A stretch of 64,000 bases of DNA, from contig DIYF01000155.1 in assembly GCA_002427745.1 (NCBI GenBank), positions 1 to 64,000 on the forward strand. The letters run 5' to 3'. This stretch comes from Roseivirga sp. UBA6061 (GTDB taxonomy: Bacteria > Bacteroidota > Bacteroidia > Cytophagales > Cyclobacteriaceae). The notes beneath the pieces are model-generated. The model was given only the letters and a program-made list of their open reading frames with translations, was not told the DNA's origin and made no database searches. A program made the translations under genes and the position numbers. Shown here in pieces: positions 7,820 through 16,914 of this stretch; the first letter of the stretch is position 1; every line of letters begins with the position of its first letter.

Positions 7820-10138
7820 ATGAATAATCTCTCCAAGCTATTGCTATGCATGCTTTGCATAGTTCTTTGTACCAGTCTACCTGCTCAGCAAGACAAAATC
7901 GATAGTCTTCGTGCTGGTATTTCAAAGGAGAGTGATCCCCTGCATCGGACAGACTTACTGAATAAACTGGCCAGTAACTTTCAGCGAATTTCAGCTGATA
8001 GCAGCTTGTTTTATGCCAGAGAGGCATTGGCGTTGAGTGAGGTAAGTAATTACACTATTGGAAAGATAGAAGCTCTGGTTGAACTGGCCATCGCCAATAC
8101 AAACATAGGCAATTTTGAGGAAGCCAAAACATTTGGTAAAGAAGGATTATCACTGGCTTCCGGGCTTGGCGATCACAAGAAAGCCCTGAGTCTTTCAAGC
8201 ACTATTGGCAGGGCTTATGCCAGGCAGGGTAGTTTTCACGGAGCCCTGTTTTATTTCAAGCAGGCATTGGAGTTCAGAGATTCCCTTACCAGCCCGAATA
8301 CAATGGCCAACCTCTACAACAGTATAGGAACAGTCTACAGTCTGTTAAAAGAGTATGAACTGGCTACTGAGCATTATGAGAAAGCCCTTGATAGCTATGG
8401 TAAAGAGCCTGACCAGAGAAGTCTCTCCATGCTATACAATAACATAGGGGGGAGTTACGCTTATCAGAAAGCCTGGGACAAGGCCCTGAGTTACTATGAA
8501 AAAGCGCTCGAGATCAATGAGCAGTTGCCTTTCCCCTGTCTCGTATACTCTCAGGTATACAATATCGGAGAGATACACCTTGAATTGGGTGCATTAGACA
8601 AGGCCTCTGAGTACCTGGAGAGAACCCGGGAACTTTCCAAAGATTGTGAAAACAGTGTGGTCAACGGATATTTGCTTTTCAACCTGGGTAAGCTTGAAGC
8701 GGCAAAAGGCAATGATCGGAAGGCCATACAATACTTTGATCAGGCCATGAACTGGATAAACAATCAACAAAGCTTTTCTGATATAGATCAGATAACCAAA
8801 GATATCTATCAGTTCTACAGGGACAGGGGCATGACCACAAAAGCACTTGAGTACCTGGAACGACACACTCGGGCCAAAGATTCGGTTTCTGAGCTGGCAG
8901 ATATTCAGAAGATAGCTTTGCTGACATCAGAATATGAATTTGAAAAAGAACGTGATCAGTTAAAGGCAGCGCAGGCCAGGGCAGAACTCCAGTTACAAAA
9001 TGATCTGACACGTCAGCGGCTTTTTAAGAACATGCTCTTCACTACCGCTGTTTTCTTCATACTCATAGCCCTGCTCTATTACAGGTCGGCTAAGCACAGA
9101 AGCACCATCAACCTTCAACTCGCTGAACAAAATCAGCTGGTTAATGCACAAAAACAGGCACTGATTGAAAAAACAGATGAACTGACACGAACAAATGAGA
9201 TGATCAACAAGCTGCATGAGTTCAAAGAAAGTCTCACGCATATGATCGCTCATGACCTGAAAAATGCCTTGAATTCCATTCTTGCCCTGTCCGGTAAGCC
9301 CAGAGATCGCGAGATGGAAATCATCCATCAGAATGGAGGACAGGCCCTCGGTTTGATAAACAACATGCTGGACGTTTACAAATTCGAAGATGCTGCTATG
9401 AATCTGAGGGTTGAGCAATGCAGCTTCAATGAGATTTTGAAATCTGCGTCAACCCAGGTCTTCTTTTTACTGGAATTCAAGAGGCTCAAACTCGTAGCAG
9501 AACTTGAGCATGATATTATCCTGGAAGTAGACCGCGGTATTATCACGCGCGTGCTGATTAACCTGCTTACCAACGCCATTAAGTACTCTGCTCCGGGAAG
9601 TGAAATCCTCCTGAGGGCCTCTTTCCATGAAAAGGGCAGCGAACAACCACAAGTTCTGATAGAGCTGGAGGATTTGGGAGAAGGTATTGCAGAGGAAGAT
9701 GTGCCCTACATCTTTGATAAATACTGGCAAAGCAAGGCAAGGAATATCCGGAAAGATATTTCCACAGGTCTGGGGCTTACCTTTTGTAAGATGGCCGTAG
9801 AGGCTCATAAAGGAATCATCGATGTCAAATCTGTTTTGAATCAGGGCACCACATTCTTCTTTTACCTGCCGGCTTTGAGAAAAGAGGCTCTGGTTGATCC
9901 CTGTTACAACCCATCAGAAAACCATGAGGAACAGGAAAACACCAGACAGAGTGCCTTGAAGATCTATGCGCTGAAGTTCAGTGGCATAAAAGTGCATGAG
10001 GTCTCAAGAATCAAGAAGCTCCTGAAAGAAATCGAAAACAAGAATCTGGAAACCGACTGGTCCCGCCAGGTAGAAATGGCCATGTATCATGGTAATCAGG
10101 CGCTTTTTGATGAGTTAACTGCATCTTTCCTGGCCTGA
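7820..10138 (+). CDS. TPR-containing sensor histidine kinase with conserved C-terminal tail
   Basis: This 772-residue protein has a signal peptide (1-22) and periplasmic tetratricopeptide repeats (about 35-370, with repeats such as ALEYLERHT and AIQYFDQAM). One membrane helix follows at about 400-420, then a coiled coil. HisKA carries IAHDLKN (His478). The HATPase boxes NLLTNAIKYS, DLGEGI and TGLGL are intact, so the kinase should be active. The last 50 residues align without gaps with the tail of the kinase at 4424-5647. No response regulator gene is adjacent. The TPRs probably bind a periplasmic protein or peptide. It is divergently placed relative to the glucosaminidase-deacetylase operon, with about 200 bases between them. 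Confidence 0.9.
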   Translation: MNNLSKLLLCMLCIVLCTSLPAQQDKIDSLRAGISKESDPLHRTDLLNKLASNFQRISADSSLFYAREALALSEVSNYTIGKIEALVELAIANTNIGNFEEAKTFGKEGLSLASGLGDHKKALSLSSTIGRAYARQGSFHGALFYFKQALEFRDSLTSPNTMANLYNSIGTVYSLLKEYELATEHYEKALDSYGKEPDQRSLSMLYNNIGGSYAYQKAWDKALSYYEKALEINEQLPFPCLVYSQVYNIGEIHLELGALDKASEYLERTRELSKDCENSVVNGYLLFNLGKLEAAKGNDRKAIQYFDQAMNWINNQQSFSDIDQITKDIYQFYRDRGMTTKALEYLERHTRAKDSVSELADIQKIALLTSEYEFEKERDQLKAAQARAELQLQNDLTRQRLFKNMLFTTAVFFILIALLYYRSAKHRSTINLQLAEQNQLVNAQKQALIEKTDELTRTNEMINKLHEFKESLTHMIAHDLKNALNSILALSGKPRDREMEIIHQNGGQALGLINNMLDVYKFEDAAMNLRVEQCSFNEILKSASTQVFFLLEFKRLKLVAELEHDIILEVDRGIITRVLINLLTNAIKYSAPGSEILLRASFHEKGSEQPQVLIELEDLGEGIAEEDVPYIFDKYWQSKARNIRKDISTGLGLTFCKMAVEAHKGIIDVKSVLNQGTTFFFYLPALRKEALVDPCYNPSENHEEQENTRQSALKIYALKFSGIKVHEVSRIKKLLKEIENKNLETDWSRQVEMAMYHGNQALFDELTASFLA

Positions 10139-10239
10139 TGTAAAAGGGCAGAAGAGGAGCTTTGTCTTTTTGTTGAATTTTTTTTTGCGTCTTTCCCGTA
10201 TCAACTGCGTCTGCGAGGTGAACCAAACAAAGAAACCTC

Positions 10240-10665
10240 ATGAAAAGATTGCATGTAAATCTGGGAGTACAAAGTATAGAAGAGTCGGTCAGCTTTTATC
10301 AGGCCCTGTTTAACGCAAAGCCTACAGTACAAAAGCCTGATTATGCGAAATGGTCGTTGAATGAGCCCAGTGTCAATTTCTCAATTTCCCTGACATCGGA
10401 AAACCTCGGAGTCAAGCACCTTGGCATTGAGGCAGATACAGAACAGGAGCTGAAAGAAATCTATGGTCATATAGATGACGCAGAGAACGCCACGGTGAGA
10501 GAAGAGGGACATACCGTATGTTGTTATCATCAGTCAGAGAAGTCCTGGGTAAAAGACCCACAGGGTGTGGAGTGGGAGGCATTTCATACCTACGGCACTG
10601 CTGAGGTCAACAAAGTGGTGAAGGAAGAGGAAGCTGCCTGCTGCGATGATAATTGCTGTACATAG
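10240..10665 (+). CDS. arsI: ArsI/CadI-type VOC metalloenzyme
   Basis: This 141-residue protein has the vicinal-oxygen-chelate fold. Its sequence fits the ArsI/CadI group, whose ArsI members are Fe(II)-dependent C-As lyases that demethylate trivalent methylarsenicals. Likely metal ligands are His5, His60 and Glu113 (in EWEAF). The substrate cysteine pair is Cys94-Cys95 in TVCCYH, followed by the family-typical SWVKDPQG stretch. The C-terminus is cysteine-rich (CCDDNCC) and may bind metalloid. The next gene is a SigZ-type sigma factor that also ends in clustered cysteines. No arsR, arsB or arsC lies in this window, so the substrate is inferred from the family. Confidence 0.82.
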   Translation: MKRLHVNLGVQSIEESVSFYQALFNAKPTVQKPDYAKWSLNEPSVNFSISLTSENLGVKHLGIEADTEQELKEIYGHIDDAENATVREEGHTVCCYHQSEKSWVKDPQGVEWEAFHTYGTAEVNKVVKEEEAACCDDNCCT

Positions 10666-10689
10666 TTTTAGTAAATGTTTATACATCAG

Positions 10690-10734
10690 CTCTCACTTAG
10701 TGGTTTCGGTAGTAGAGACCACTGAGTCTGAGAG
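10690..10734 (+). other. Long stem-loop between arsI-like and sigZ-like genes
   Basis: CTCTCA (10690-10695) and CTTAGTGGT (10696-10704) pair with ACCACTGAG (10718-10726) and TGAGAG (10729-10734). This gives a 15-bp stem with one G-T pair and a two-base bulge. No T-run follows, so it is either a weak terminator for the arsI-like gene or a leader structure ahead of the sigma factor gene. Confidence 0.5.
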
Positions 10735-10844
10735 TTGGCGCCTCAGTACAAATTAGTCCTGACTCACTTTTCTTAGCTGGTAAATACTTCAGGTCCTGAG
10801 AATCGGAGGGAAGGTTTGTCTGGAAATCTTAATTTTATAAAACC

Positions 10845-11378
10845 ATGAATACACATTGCCAGGTTGTAGGTCCCGTTTTTCAGCAGTACAGAGAGATTCT
10901 GGCCCGCTATATTCAGAGCAAGGTGAAAGACCCCATCGACAGCGAAGAACTGTTGAGTGAGGTGATGATGAAAATATATGACAACTGTGAAAAGGTGGAA
11001 GGTATTCGCAATACAGAAGCCTGGCTCATCACCATTGCCCGGAATACGGTCACCGACTATTTCAGAAAGCAGCAAAAACATACAACCAGTAACATACCCG
11101 TACAGCTCGTGGAAGAAGACGAGCCGTGTTTTATGCAGGAACTGGAAGAGTGTGTGCCATCGCTCATTGCCAGGCTCCCTGAAAAGTATCGAGAACCCCT
11201 GGCTGCCTACGAGCTGAAGGGAATCCCTCAGAAAACACTGGCCGTTCAGTACCAAATGAGCGAATCGGGCCTGAAGAGCAGAGTGCAGCGGGGCAGGAAG
11301 ATGCTCAAGGAGCTGTTTATGGAATACTGCGGCCACCTGATAAAAGAGGAGGAAAGCTGTAGCAATTGTGACTGCTGA
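10845..11378 (+). CDS. SigZ-like RNA polymerase sigma factor
   Basis: This 177-residue sigma-70 family protein has region 2 at about residues 12-75 (SEELLSEVMMKIYDN and AWLITIARNTVTDYFRK) and region 4 at about 105-160, a helix-turn-helix ending in SGLKSRVQRGRKML. The overall pattern, including a short protein with a cysteine-rich end (SCSNCDC), fits the SigZ family rather than a classical ECF factor with an adjacent anti-sigma gene; no anti-sigma gene is present. The upstream neighbour is the ArsI-like gene. The terminal cysteines could sense a thiol-reactive metalloid directly, which is an inference. Confidence 0.8.
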   Translation: MNTHCQVVGPVFQQYREILARYIQSKVKDPIDSEELLSEVMMKIYDNCEKVEGIRNTEAWLITIARNTVTDYFRKQQKHTTSNIPVQLVEEDEPCFMQELEECVPSLIARLPEKYREPLAAYELKGIPQKTLAVQYQMSESGLKSRVQRGRKMLKELFMEYCGHLIKEEESCSNCDC

Positions 11379-11840
11379 GGGTATAGTAGTATGATGTATC
11401 CGTAAAAACAGACAGGTTCCTCCTTTTACGAGTTTTGAATCAAAGCCAGAAGTCTGTCCCTTTCTATTGTCCCGACAACAGTGAACTCCTTAGGAGAACG
11501 CTTTATTGGAAGACCCCTGAAATGGATCTGACAGTGTATGAATCAAAAGGATGATCATGTTATGGTCTTTGACCAGCCTGTGCTTTTGTAAGTACCGACC
11601 GTGCTATCCGTACATTGCTGTCATTGCCAAAATTTTTGATTATGATTAAACCTATTTAAATTTATTCAATCTAATCCCGGGAACACTCAGCTGTTAAGCC
11701 CATCCAATTGTCAGGAGTGTCCGATTATCAAGTTACCTAAGCGTACAAGCAAATTTTAGATGTGATGATTCAGTTTCGTTCGTTGTGAGCGATTGGATTG
11801 TCTATGTCTATGGTTTTATCACTTTTTGATAGGTAACTGT
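11379..11840. other. 462-bp stretch without a recognisable gene
   Basis: No convincing reading frame was seen on either strand. Visible items are a short palindrome CTCCTTAGGAG at 11486-11496 and a weak stem pairing 11678-11688 with 11715-11723. The stretch is AT-rich around 11640-11675, which could hold the promoter of the DUF1800-DUF1501 unit, but no clear consensus element was found. Confidence 0.5.
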
Positions 11841-13550
11841 ATGAAATATCAAACTAATCCCCTCGTCTCAAAGACTGCGGATCTTCAAAGTATTGTTGAA
11901 AAACTTAAACCCTATTATCTCCCCGGAAGAGACTTTTCGGTTGAAACCGGTTCGCTGGAATTAGCAGCAGAAGGCAGAGAAATAACCACTGGTATAGAAG
12001 CATTTAGTGCTGAATTTGACGATTCAAAGCTGAGACATTTATTGACAAGAACAACCTTTTGCTCTTCAAAGGAACAGATTGATCTGCTTAGCGGCAGATC
12101 ATTAAATGAAGTGGTGGACGAGCTCCTGCAGCCAATAGACATGCCACAACCACCTTTGGCTTTTACAGACAGAGACCCCGATGTGTCCAAGGGAGAAACA
12201 TGGGTTAACAGCAGTCGGAGTATCGACTCCACTTCCAATACCCTGAGATTGACTTCTCTATTCTCCTGGTGGACAGGGCATATGCTCAATACCAAGGCGC
12301 ATATAAGAGAAAAAATGGTGCTCTTTTGGCATAATTTTCTTGTAACAGAATCTGAGGTTATTAAAGATGCCCGGGTAGTATATGATTACGTTAACAGGCT
12401 CCGGTTAAATGCCCTGGGTAACTATCAAACGCTCATCGAAGAAATTACCATTAACCCGGCCATGCTGCGTTACCTGAACGGAGATCAGAATGACAGGTCA
12501 AATCCGAATGAAAACTACGCCAGGGAACTATTCGAGCTTTTCACTATAGGGAAGGGCCCCCAGATTGCTGATGGTAACTATACCCACTATCAGGAACAGG
12601 ATGTAAGGGAGGCAGCCAGAGCCCTGACCGGCTGGACAACAGACTTTGATACCATTAGCAGTAACTTTCGACCCGGCCAACATGACAATGGAGTCAAGAC
12701 CTTTAGTGATTCTCTGGGCAATGTAAGCATTGAAAACCAGGGCTCAGAGGAGTATCGCGCTCTGATTCAGCTGATATTTGAGCAAAGAGAAACAGCGAGG
12801 GCCTTATGCAGAAAGCTCTATCGGTGGTTTGTTTACTACGATATCGATGATTTCACCGAATCTGAGGTAATCGAACCGCTGGCCACCATATTGATTCAGA
12901 ATCAATTTGAAATAGTGCCGGTACTGAGAGCCCTGCTTTCAAGCGAGCACTTTTACGACTACGAAAACATAGGGGTAATGGTGAAGTCTCCGGTAGACTA
13001 TCTGTTGGGGCTTGTCAGCAATGCCGGCCTGCCTGTTTCACCTGGTACCGATATTGAAGACACCTATAATTTCTGGATCGAGATATATAGAAACATTCGG
13101 TTGCAGGATATGACCATAGGTTCTCCTCCGAGCGTAGCCGGATGGCCGTCCTATCATCAGGAACCATTTTTTTATCGCAACTGGCTCAATTCAGTAACAC
13201 TGCCCTTCAGACAGGCCTCAAGTAAGTTTCTATTGCTTGAGGGTATTCGTGTTGGGCCTGTAGTAGCCAAAATAGACACCGTCCTGCTGGCTCAGGAGGT
13301 TCCCGACTCCGGAAATCCGGACCTGCTGATCAATGAACTGGTCAAAGTATTTTTTTCCAGGCCGCTTTCCCAGGCTGAGCTGGAAGGCTATAAAGAGGTA
13401 TTAAGGCCAGGCTTACCAGATTTTGAATGGACTGTGGAATGGGCAGATTATCTCAATGAACCGACACCCCAAAAAGAACAGGCCGTCCGCTCAAAACTAG
13501 ATGCCCTGATGGATGCCATTATCAATTCCCCACAATATCAATTACAGTAA
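11841..13550 (+). CDS. DUF1800 family protein
   Basis: This protein of about 569 residues carries DUF1800 hallmarks: LRHLLTRTTFCSS near the N-terminus, KMVLFWHNFLVTE, NENYARELFELFTIG and QDVREAARALTGW. I prefer the ATG at 11841 (reading MKYQTNPLV), because the extra 16 residues from 11793 look unlike a signal peptide. DUF1800 proteins are nearly always encoded next to a DUF1501 protein, as here with a two-base gap, but their biochemical role is not established. No obvious signal peptide is seen from this start, so export is uncertain. Confidence 0.88.
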   Translation: MKYQTNPLVSKTADLQSIVEKLKPYYLPGRDFSVETGSLELAAEGREITTGIEAFSAEFDDSKLRHLLTRTTFCSSKEQIDLLSGRSLNEVVDELLQPIDMPQPPLAFTDRDPDVSKGETWVNSSRSIDSTSNTLRLTSLFSWWTGHMLNTKAHIREKMVLFWHNFLVTESEVIKDARVVYDYVNRLRLNALGNYQTLIEEITINPAMLRYLNGDQNDRSNPNENYARELFELFTIGKGPQIADGNYTHYQEQDVREAARALTGWTTDFDTISSNFRPGQHDNGVKTFSDSLGNVSIENQGSEEYRALIQLIFEQRETARALCRKLYRWFVYYDIDDFTESEVIEPLATILIQNQFEIVPVLRALLSSEHFYDYENIGVMVKSPVDYLLGLVSNAGLPVSPGTDIEDTYNFWIEIYRNIRLQDMTIGSPPSVAGWPSYHQEPFFYRNWLNSVTLPFRQASSKFLLLEGIRVGPVVAKIDTVLLAQEVPDSGNPDLLINELVKVFFSRPLSQAELEGYKEVLRPGLPDFEWTVEWADYLNEPTPQKEQAVRSKLDALMDAIINSPQYQLQ

Positions 13551-13552
13551 CT

Positions 13553-15112
13553 ATGAATAGAAGAAGCTTTATCAAGAAAGGCAGTGTCATTTCATTGCCT
13601 CTTCTTTTGGGAGGCCAGAGCATTGGTGTACTATCACCAACTTCCAAACTGATGGCCTTGCGTGCCAATGCAGAAAATGAGGACAGAGTACTTGTCCTTA
13701 TCCAGCTTAATGGAGGTAATGATGGTCTCAATACATTGATTCCCCTCGATCAGTATGATCGTCTGATGGATGTAAGGCCCAATGTTGTAGTTGAAGAATC
13801 CAGGATTTTGAAGCTCAATGACAATCTGGGTATGCACCCGGTTATGGAGCCTATATTGAACCTGATGAATGAAGGCAAGGTGGGATTCATACAGGAAGTG
13901 GGCTATCCCAGCCCTAATCTGTCACATTTTCGATCTACCGACATTGTGACCTCGGCATCTTCTTCTGATGAAATTGTCTCTACCGGATGGCTCGGCAGGT
14001 ACCTGGAGCATGATTTTCCTGCTTATCCCGAGGGCTTCCCGAATGAGCAAAATCCTGACCCTCTGGCCATTACTATCGGTTCGGTTATTTCACATACCTG
14101 TCAGGGCACCTCTTCCACAATGGGAGTAGCCATCAGGAATATTGATACTTCATTCAGTGGAAACGAAACAGGATCCGCCCAGGTGGAAGGGACTTACGGA
14201 GCAGAGTTACAGTTTGTTCAACAGGCACAGTTTCAGACGCAGGCTTACTTACAAACCATAAATGAAAAGGGGAATAATGCTGATAACCTTTCTCCGCTTT
14301 TTCCTGAACCGGGAGTGAATGATCTGGCAGATCAGCTCGGAGTAGTCTCAAGATTAATAGCCGGAGGCCTAAAGACACAAATTTATGTGGTCTGTATAGG
14401 TGGGTTTGATAATCATGCCAATCAGGTTTTGCCTGAGGATACTTCCAGTGGAGATCATGCCGAATTGCTTGCCCAGCTTTCTGAAGCAGTAGCCGCCTTT
14501 CAGGACGATCTCGCACGTCACGGAATAGAAGACAGAGTTTTAGGCATGACATTCACTGAATTTGGAAGGCGCGTTACCTCCAATGCAAGTTTTGGTACAG
14601 ATCACGGTAGTACCTCTCCGATAATGATTTTTGGCTCTCAGGTAAATTCCGAGATTCAGGGCAGCAACCCCGTTATACCGGAAGGTATTGACAACAGATT
14701 TCTTTTGGAACCCCAGTATGATTTCAGAGCAGTTTACGGGTCTGTTTTAAGAGATTGGTTTTGCGTTGAAGAAACGCTCATAGACGATCTTTTCTTCTCT
14801 GATTTTCCCCAGGTTCAAATCACAGTCGGGAACATTGTGACGAGTCTTGAAAGTGAAGAGACACCCGAACTCAATCTGTATCCCAACCCAACCACAGAAT
14901 ACCTATTTGTGACCCCGCCTGTTCTTTGTACTGAGGCCTATGCTGAGGTCATCAGTCCTGAAGGGCAAAGGCTCTTTTCCACGGCTCTGAAACAGTCAGC
15001 TGACGGTAGTTTTCTGGAGCCCCTCAATGTGAAGTCACTTTCTGCAGGCAGCTATATACTCAAGGTATCGGCTTGTGGAAAACAGTTTACTTCCAGATTC
15101 ATACGACAGTAA
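13553..15112 (+). CDS. DUF1501 protein with Tat-like signal and T9SS sorting domain
   Basis: This 519-residue protein starts with a twin-arginine-like signal (MNRRSFIKKG followed by a hydrophobic stretch). The central DUF1501 domain belongs to the sulfatase/alkaline-phosphatase-like fold; conserved blocks include LIQLNGGNDGLNT, GFDNHANQ and FTEFGRRV with FGTDHGS. The last 80 residues form a type A C-terminal sorting domain (LNLYPNPTTEYLFV to the SAGSYILKV region), which directs export through the type IX system and places the protein at the cell surface or outside. A Tat signal together with a T9SS domain suggests folding, perhaps with a cofactor, before outer-membrane export. It is translated with the DUF1800 gene. 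Confidence 0.9.
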   Translation: MNRRSFIKKGSVISLPLLLGGQSIGVLSPTSKLMALRANAENEDRVLVLIQLNGGNDGLNTLIPLDQYDRLMDVRPNVVVEESRILKLNDNLGMHPVMEPILNLMNEGKVGFIQEVGYPSPNLSHFRSTDIVTSASSSDEIVSTGWLGRYLEHDFPAYPEGFPNEQNPDPLAITIGSVISHTCQGTSSTMGVAIRNIDTSFSGNETGSAQVEGTYGAELQFVQQAQFQTQAYLQTINEKGNNADNLSPLFPEPGVNDLADQLGVVSRLIAGGLKTQIYVVCIGGFDNHANQVLPEDTSSGDHAELLAQLSEAVAAFQDDLARHGIEDRVLGMTFTEFGRRVTSNASFGTDHGSTSPIMIFGSQVNSEIQGSNPVIPEGIDNRFLLEPQYDFRAVYGSVLRDWFCVEETLIDDLFFSDFPQVQITVGNIVTSLESEETPELNLYPNPTTEYLFVTPPVLCTEAYAEVISPEGQRLFSTALKQSADGSFLEPLNVKSLSAGSYILKVSACGKQFTSRFIRQ

Positions 15113-15126
15113 CACAAATGAGCAAA

Positions 15127-15222
15127 CTCCCGGAAAACAACTTTCCCGGAGCGCATTGTCATGATAGGGGACATCTAAGGTTTTCAAGGGAACATGCGCT
15201 TTGCAGGAGATCAGCATGTTCC
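15127..15222. terminator. Two stem-loops between convergent genes
   Basis: The first stem pairs 15127-15136 with 15142-15151 with one mismatch. The second is a perfect 9-bp stem (GGAACATGC at 15189-15197 with GCATGTTCC at 15214-15222). They lie between the stops of the DUF1501 gene and galK and probably end transcription from one or both sides. Neither has a strong T-run. Confidence 0.4.
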
Positions 15223-15261
15223 TTAAGTAAGCAAGAGGATTCAGGGTATTACAGGCAAAAG

Positions 15262-16416
15262 CTATGGTGCTACCCTGTGCACACCTTCTCCAATGCTGAC
15301 CAGAAGAGTTGTGACTTTTTGGTTCATTTGCTTTTGGTAAGCTTCACATACCTCCTCAATAAACTGCTGTTCCCAGCCTTTACTCACGAGGTTGATAGTA
15401 CAACCTCCAAAACCACCGCCCATCATACGACTACCCGCAATGTAATCTTTACCCTGTGCAAAAGCAGCCAGAAAGTCCAGCTCAGGGCAGCTCACCTCAT
15501 ACAATTGACTTAGCCCCTCATGTGAAGCGTTCATCAACCTGCCCACCTCAGTTATGTTGCCAGATCTGAGAGCCTGGCAGGTATCCAGTACCCGTTGATT
15601 TTCATCCAGTACAAAAGACAGTCTGCGCTTGCCTGTATCATCCAGGATACCTCCTGAGGCGTTTAGCATTTCAGCATTCAGGTCTCTGGGAGAATTAATG
15701 GACGGATAAACTTCTTTCAGATTCAGAATGGCGCTTTCCACATCCTCTCTTCTGTGATTATATTCTGATTCTGCCAGGTGATGTGTTACGTTAGAGTTGA
15801 CGAGCACAAGGGAGTACCCCGGAAAGTCTGCAGGTAAAAAGTCAAAGGCAAGGCTTTGACAGTCCAGAAGCAGGCAATGGTTTTTCCTGCTTTCCAATAC
15901 GGCATATTGATCCATGAGTCCACAGTTGAGACCGATGCGGATCTCTGCTGCCTGAGCAAAACGGGCTATGTCGGCTTTTGGAATTTCAAGATCAAACAGA
16001 GAGCTGATCGCATAAATGAGACCGCAGGTCAGGGCAGCGGAAGAGGAGAGTCCTGCCCCAATGGGGACGTTGCCACCGATCACCATGTCAAAACCCCGGC
16101 ATCGGTAGCCCTGCTCCTGAAGGATGATGCAGACAGCCTCGACATATTTCTGCCAGCCATGATGTGTAATAGATTTTACATCCGGGCTCAATTCAAAGGT
16201 CTCCCCATACCCTGATGAAGTGATGGATATATGATCAGCTTTGTTGCTGCTGCAAAGAAACCAGGTATAATAGTCGATGGCTGCAGGCAGTACAAACCCC
16301 ATGTTGTAGTCGGTATGGTCACCTATAAGGTTAATACGACCCGGAGCCTTGATGGTCAGGTCGGGGAGGCCCTGGTATTTTTCCTGATAAGTCTCTAATA
16401 GTCTGTCTGACAGCAT
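15262..16416 (-). CDS. galK: Galactokinase
   Basis: This GHMP kinase phosphorylates galactose at C1 in the Leloir pathway. All three family motifs are present: the galactokinase signature PGRINLIGDHTDYN near the N-terminus, the ATP-binding PIGAGLSSSAAL, and MMGGGFGGCTINLV near the C-terminus. I chose the ATG at 16416 (384 residues) because it places the signature at the usual distance from the start; the frame is open back to an ATG at 16530. No galT or galE is adjacent. It is convergent with the DUF1501 gene and divergent from the PadR gene. Confidence 0.92.
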   Translation of the reverse strand: MLSDRLLETYQEKYQGLPDLTIKAPGRINLIGDHTDYNMGFVLPAAIDYYTWFLCSSNKADHISITSSGYGETFELSPDVKSITHHGWQKYVEAVCIILQEQGYRCRGFDMVIGGNVPIGAGLSSSAALTCGLIYAISSLFDLEIPKADIARFAQAAEIRIGLNCGLMDQYAVLESRKNHCLLLDCQSLAFDFLPADFPGYSLVLVNSNVTHHLAESEYNHRREDVESAILNLKEVYPSINSPRDLNAEMLNASGGILDDTGKRRLSFVLDENQRVLDTCQALRSGNITEVGRLMNASHEGLSQLYEVSCPELDFLAAFAQGKDYIAGSRMMGGGFGGCTINLVSKGWEQQFIEEVCEAYQKQMNQKVTTLLVSIGEGVHRVAP

Positions 16417-16578
16417 AGGGTTGATAAAGAGAGATCGTATAACTGACGGCAATTTATGAGAATGCACGGGTACTTTCAGATACGAACTTGACAAGATCTC
16501 CTGTAATATTAACGAATAGTTTGTAACCATTAAGTAAGTCGGGCGTTATACCTTGTAGCTCAATGTATATAGAATGTC

Positions 16579-16914
16579 ATGATATCTAAGAACTTAACGG
16601 CTGCCTCTACTAAACCTATCATATTAGGGGTATTGAAACAGGGGAGCAGTTATGGCTACCTGATTATTAAAAAGATAAAGGAAATGTCACAGGGTAGGAT
16701 GCAATGGTCTGATGGAATGCTCTATCCTGTTTTACATCGCCTGGAAAAGGAGGAGCTGATCCGGTCTGAATGGATCATGGCCGATAATGCGCGTCCCAGA
16801 AAGTACTATCACATAACGGAAAAGGGCAAGCAGGCATTACTGGCAGAACGAGATCAGTGGCTACAGGTAAACTCGGTACTCAACGCTATCTGGGACATAG
16901 AACCTGCAAACTGA
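16579..16914 (+). CDS. PadR-family transcriptional regulator
   Basis: This 111-residue winged-helix protein fits PadR: ILGVLKQGSSYGYLIIKKIKE at the start of the domain, MLYPVLHRLEKEELI as the recognition region, and RKYYHITEKGKQAL as the wing. Members usually repress the gene next to them and release DNA on ligand binding. The stop codon at 16912-16914 directly touches the start of the permease gene, so the two are one unit. Regulation of the permease is inferred from this arrangement. Confidence 0.88.
   Translation: MISKNLTAASTKPIILGVLKQGSSYGYLIIKKIKEMSQGRMQWSDGMLYPVLHRLEKEELIRSEWIMADNARPRKYYHITEKGKQALLAERDQWLQVNSVLNAIWDIEPAN

Noticed and set aside
10845..11378. Classical ECF sigma factor with anti-sigma partner
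   Set aside because: No anti-sigma gene lies on either side, and the cysteine-rich end fits SigZ better.
15073..15513. 146-residue plus-strand frame between DUF1501 and galK
   Set aside because: It overlaps the ends of both convergent genes and the stem-loops between them, and its protein has no family features.
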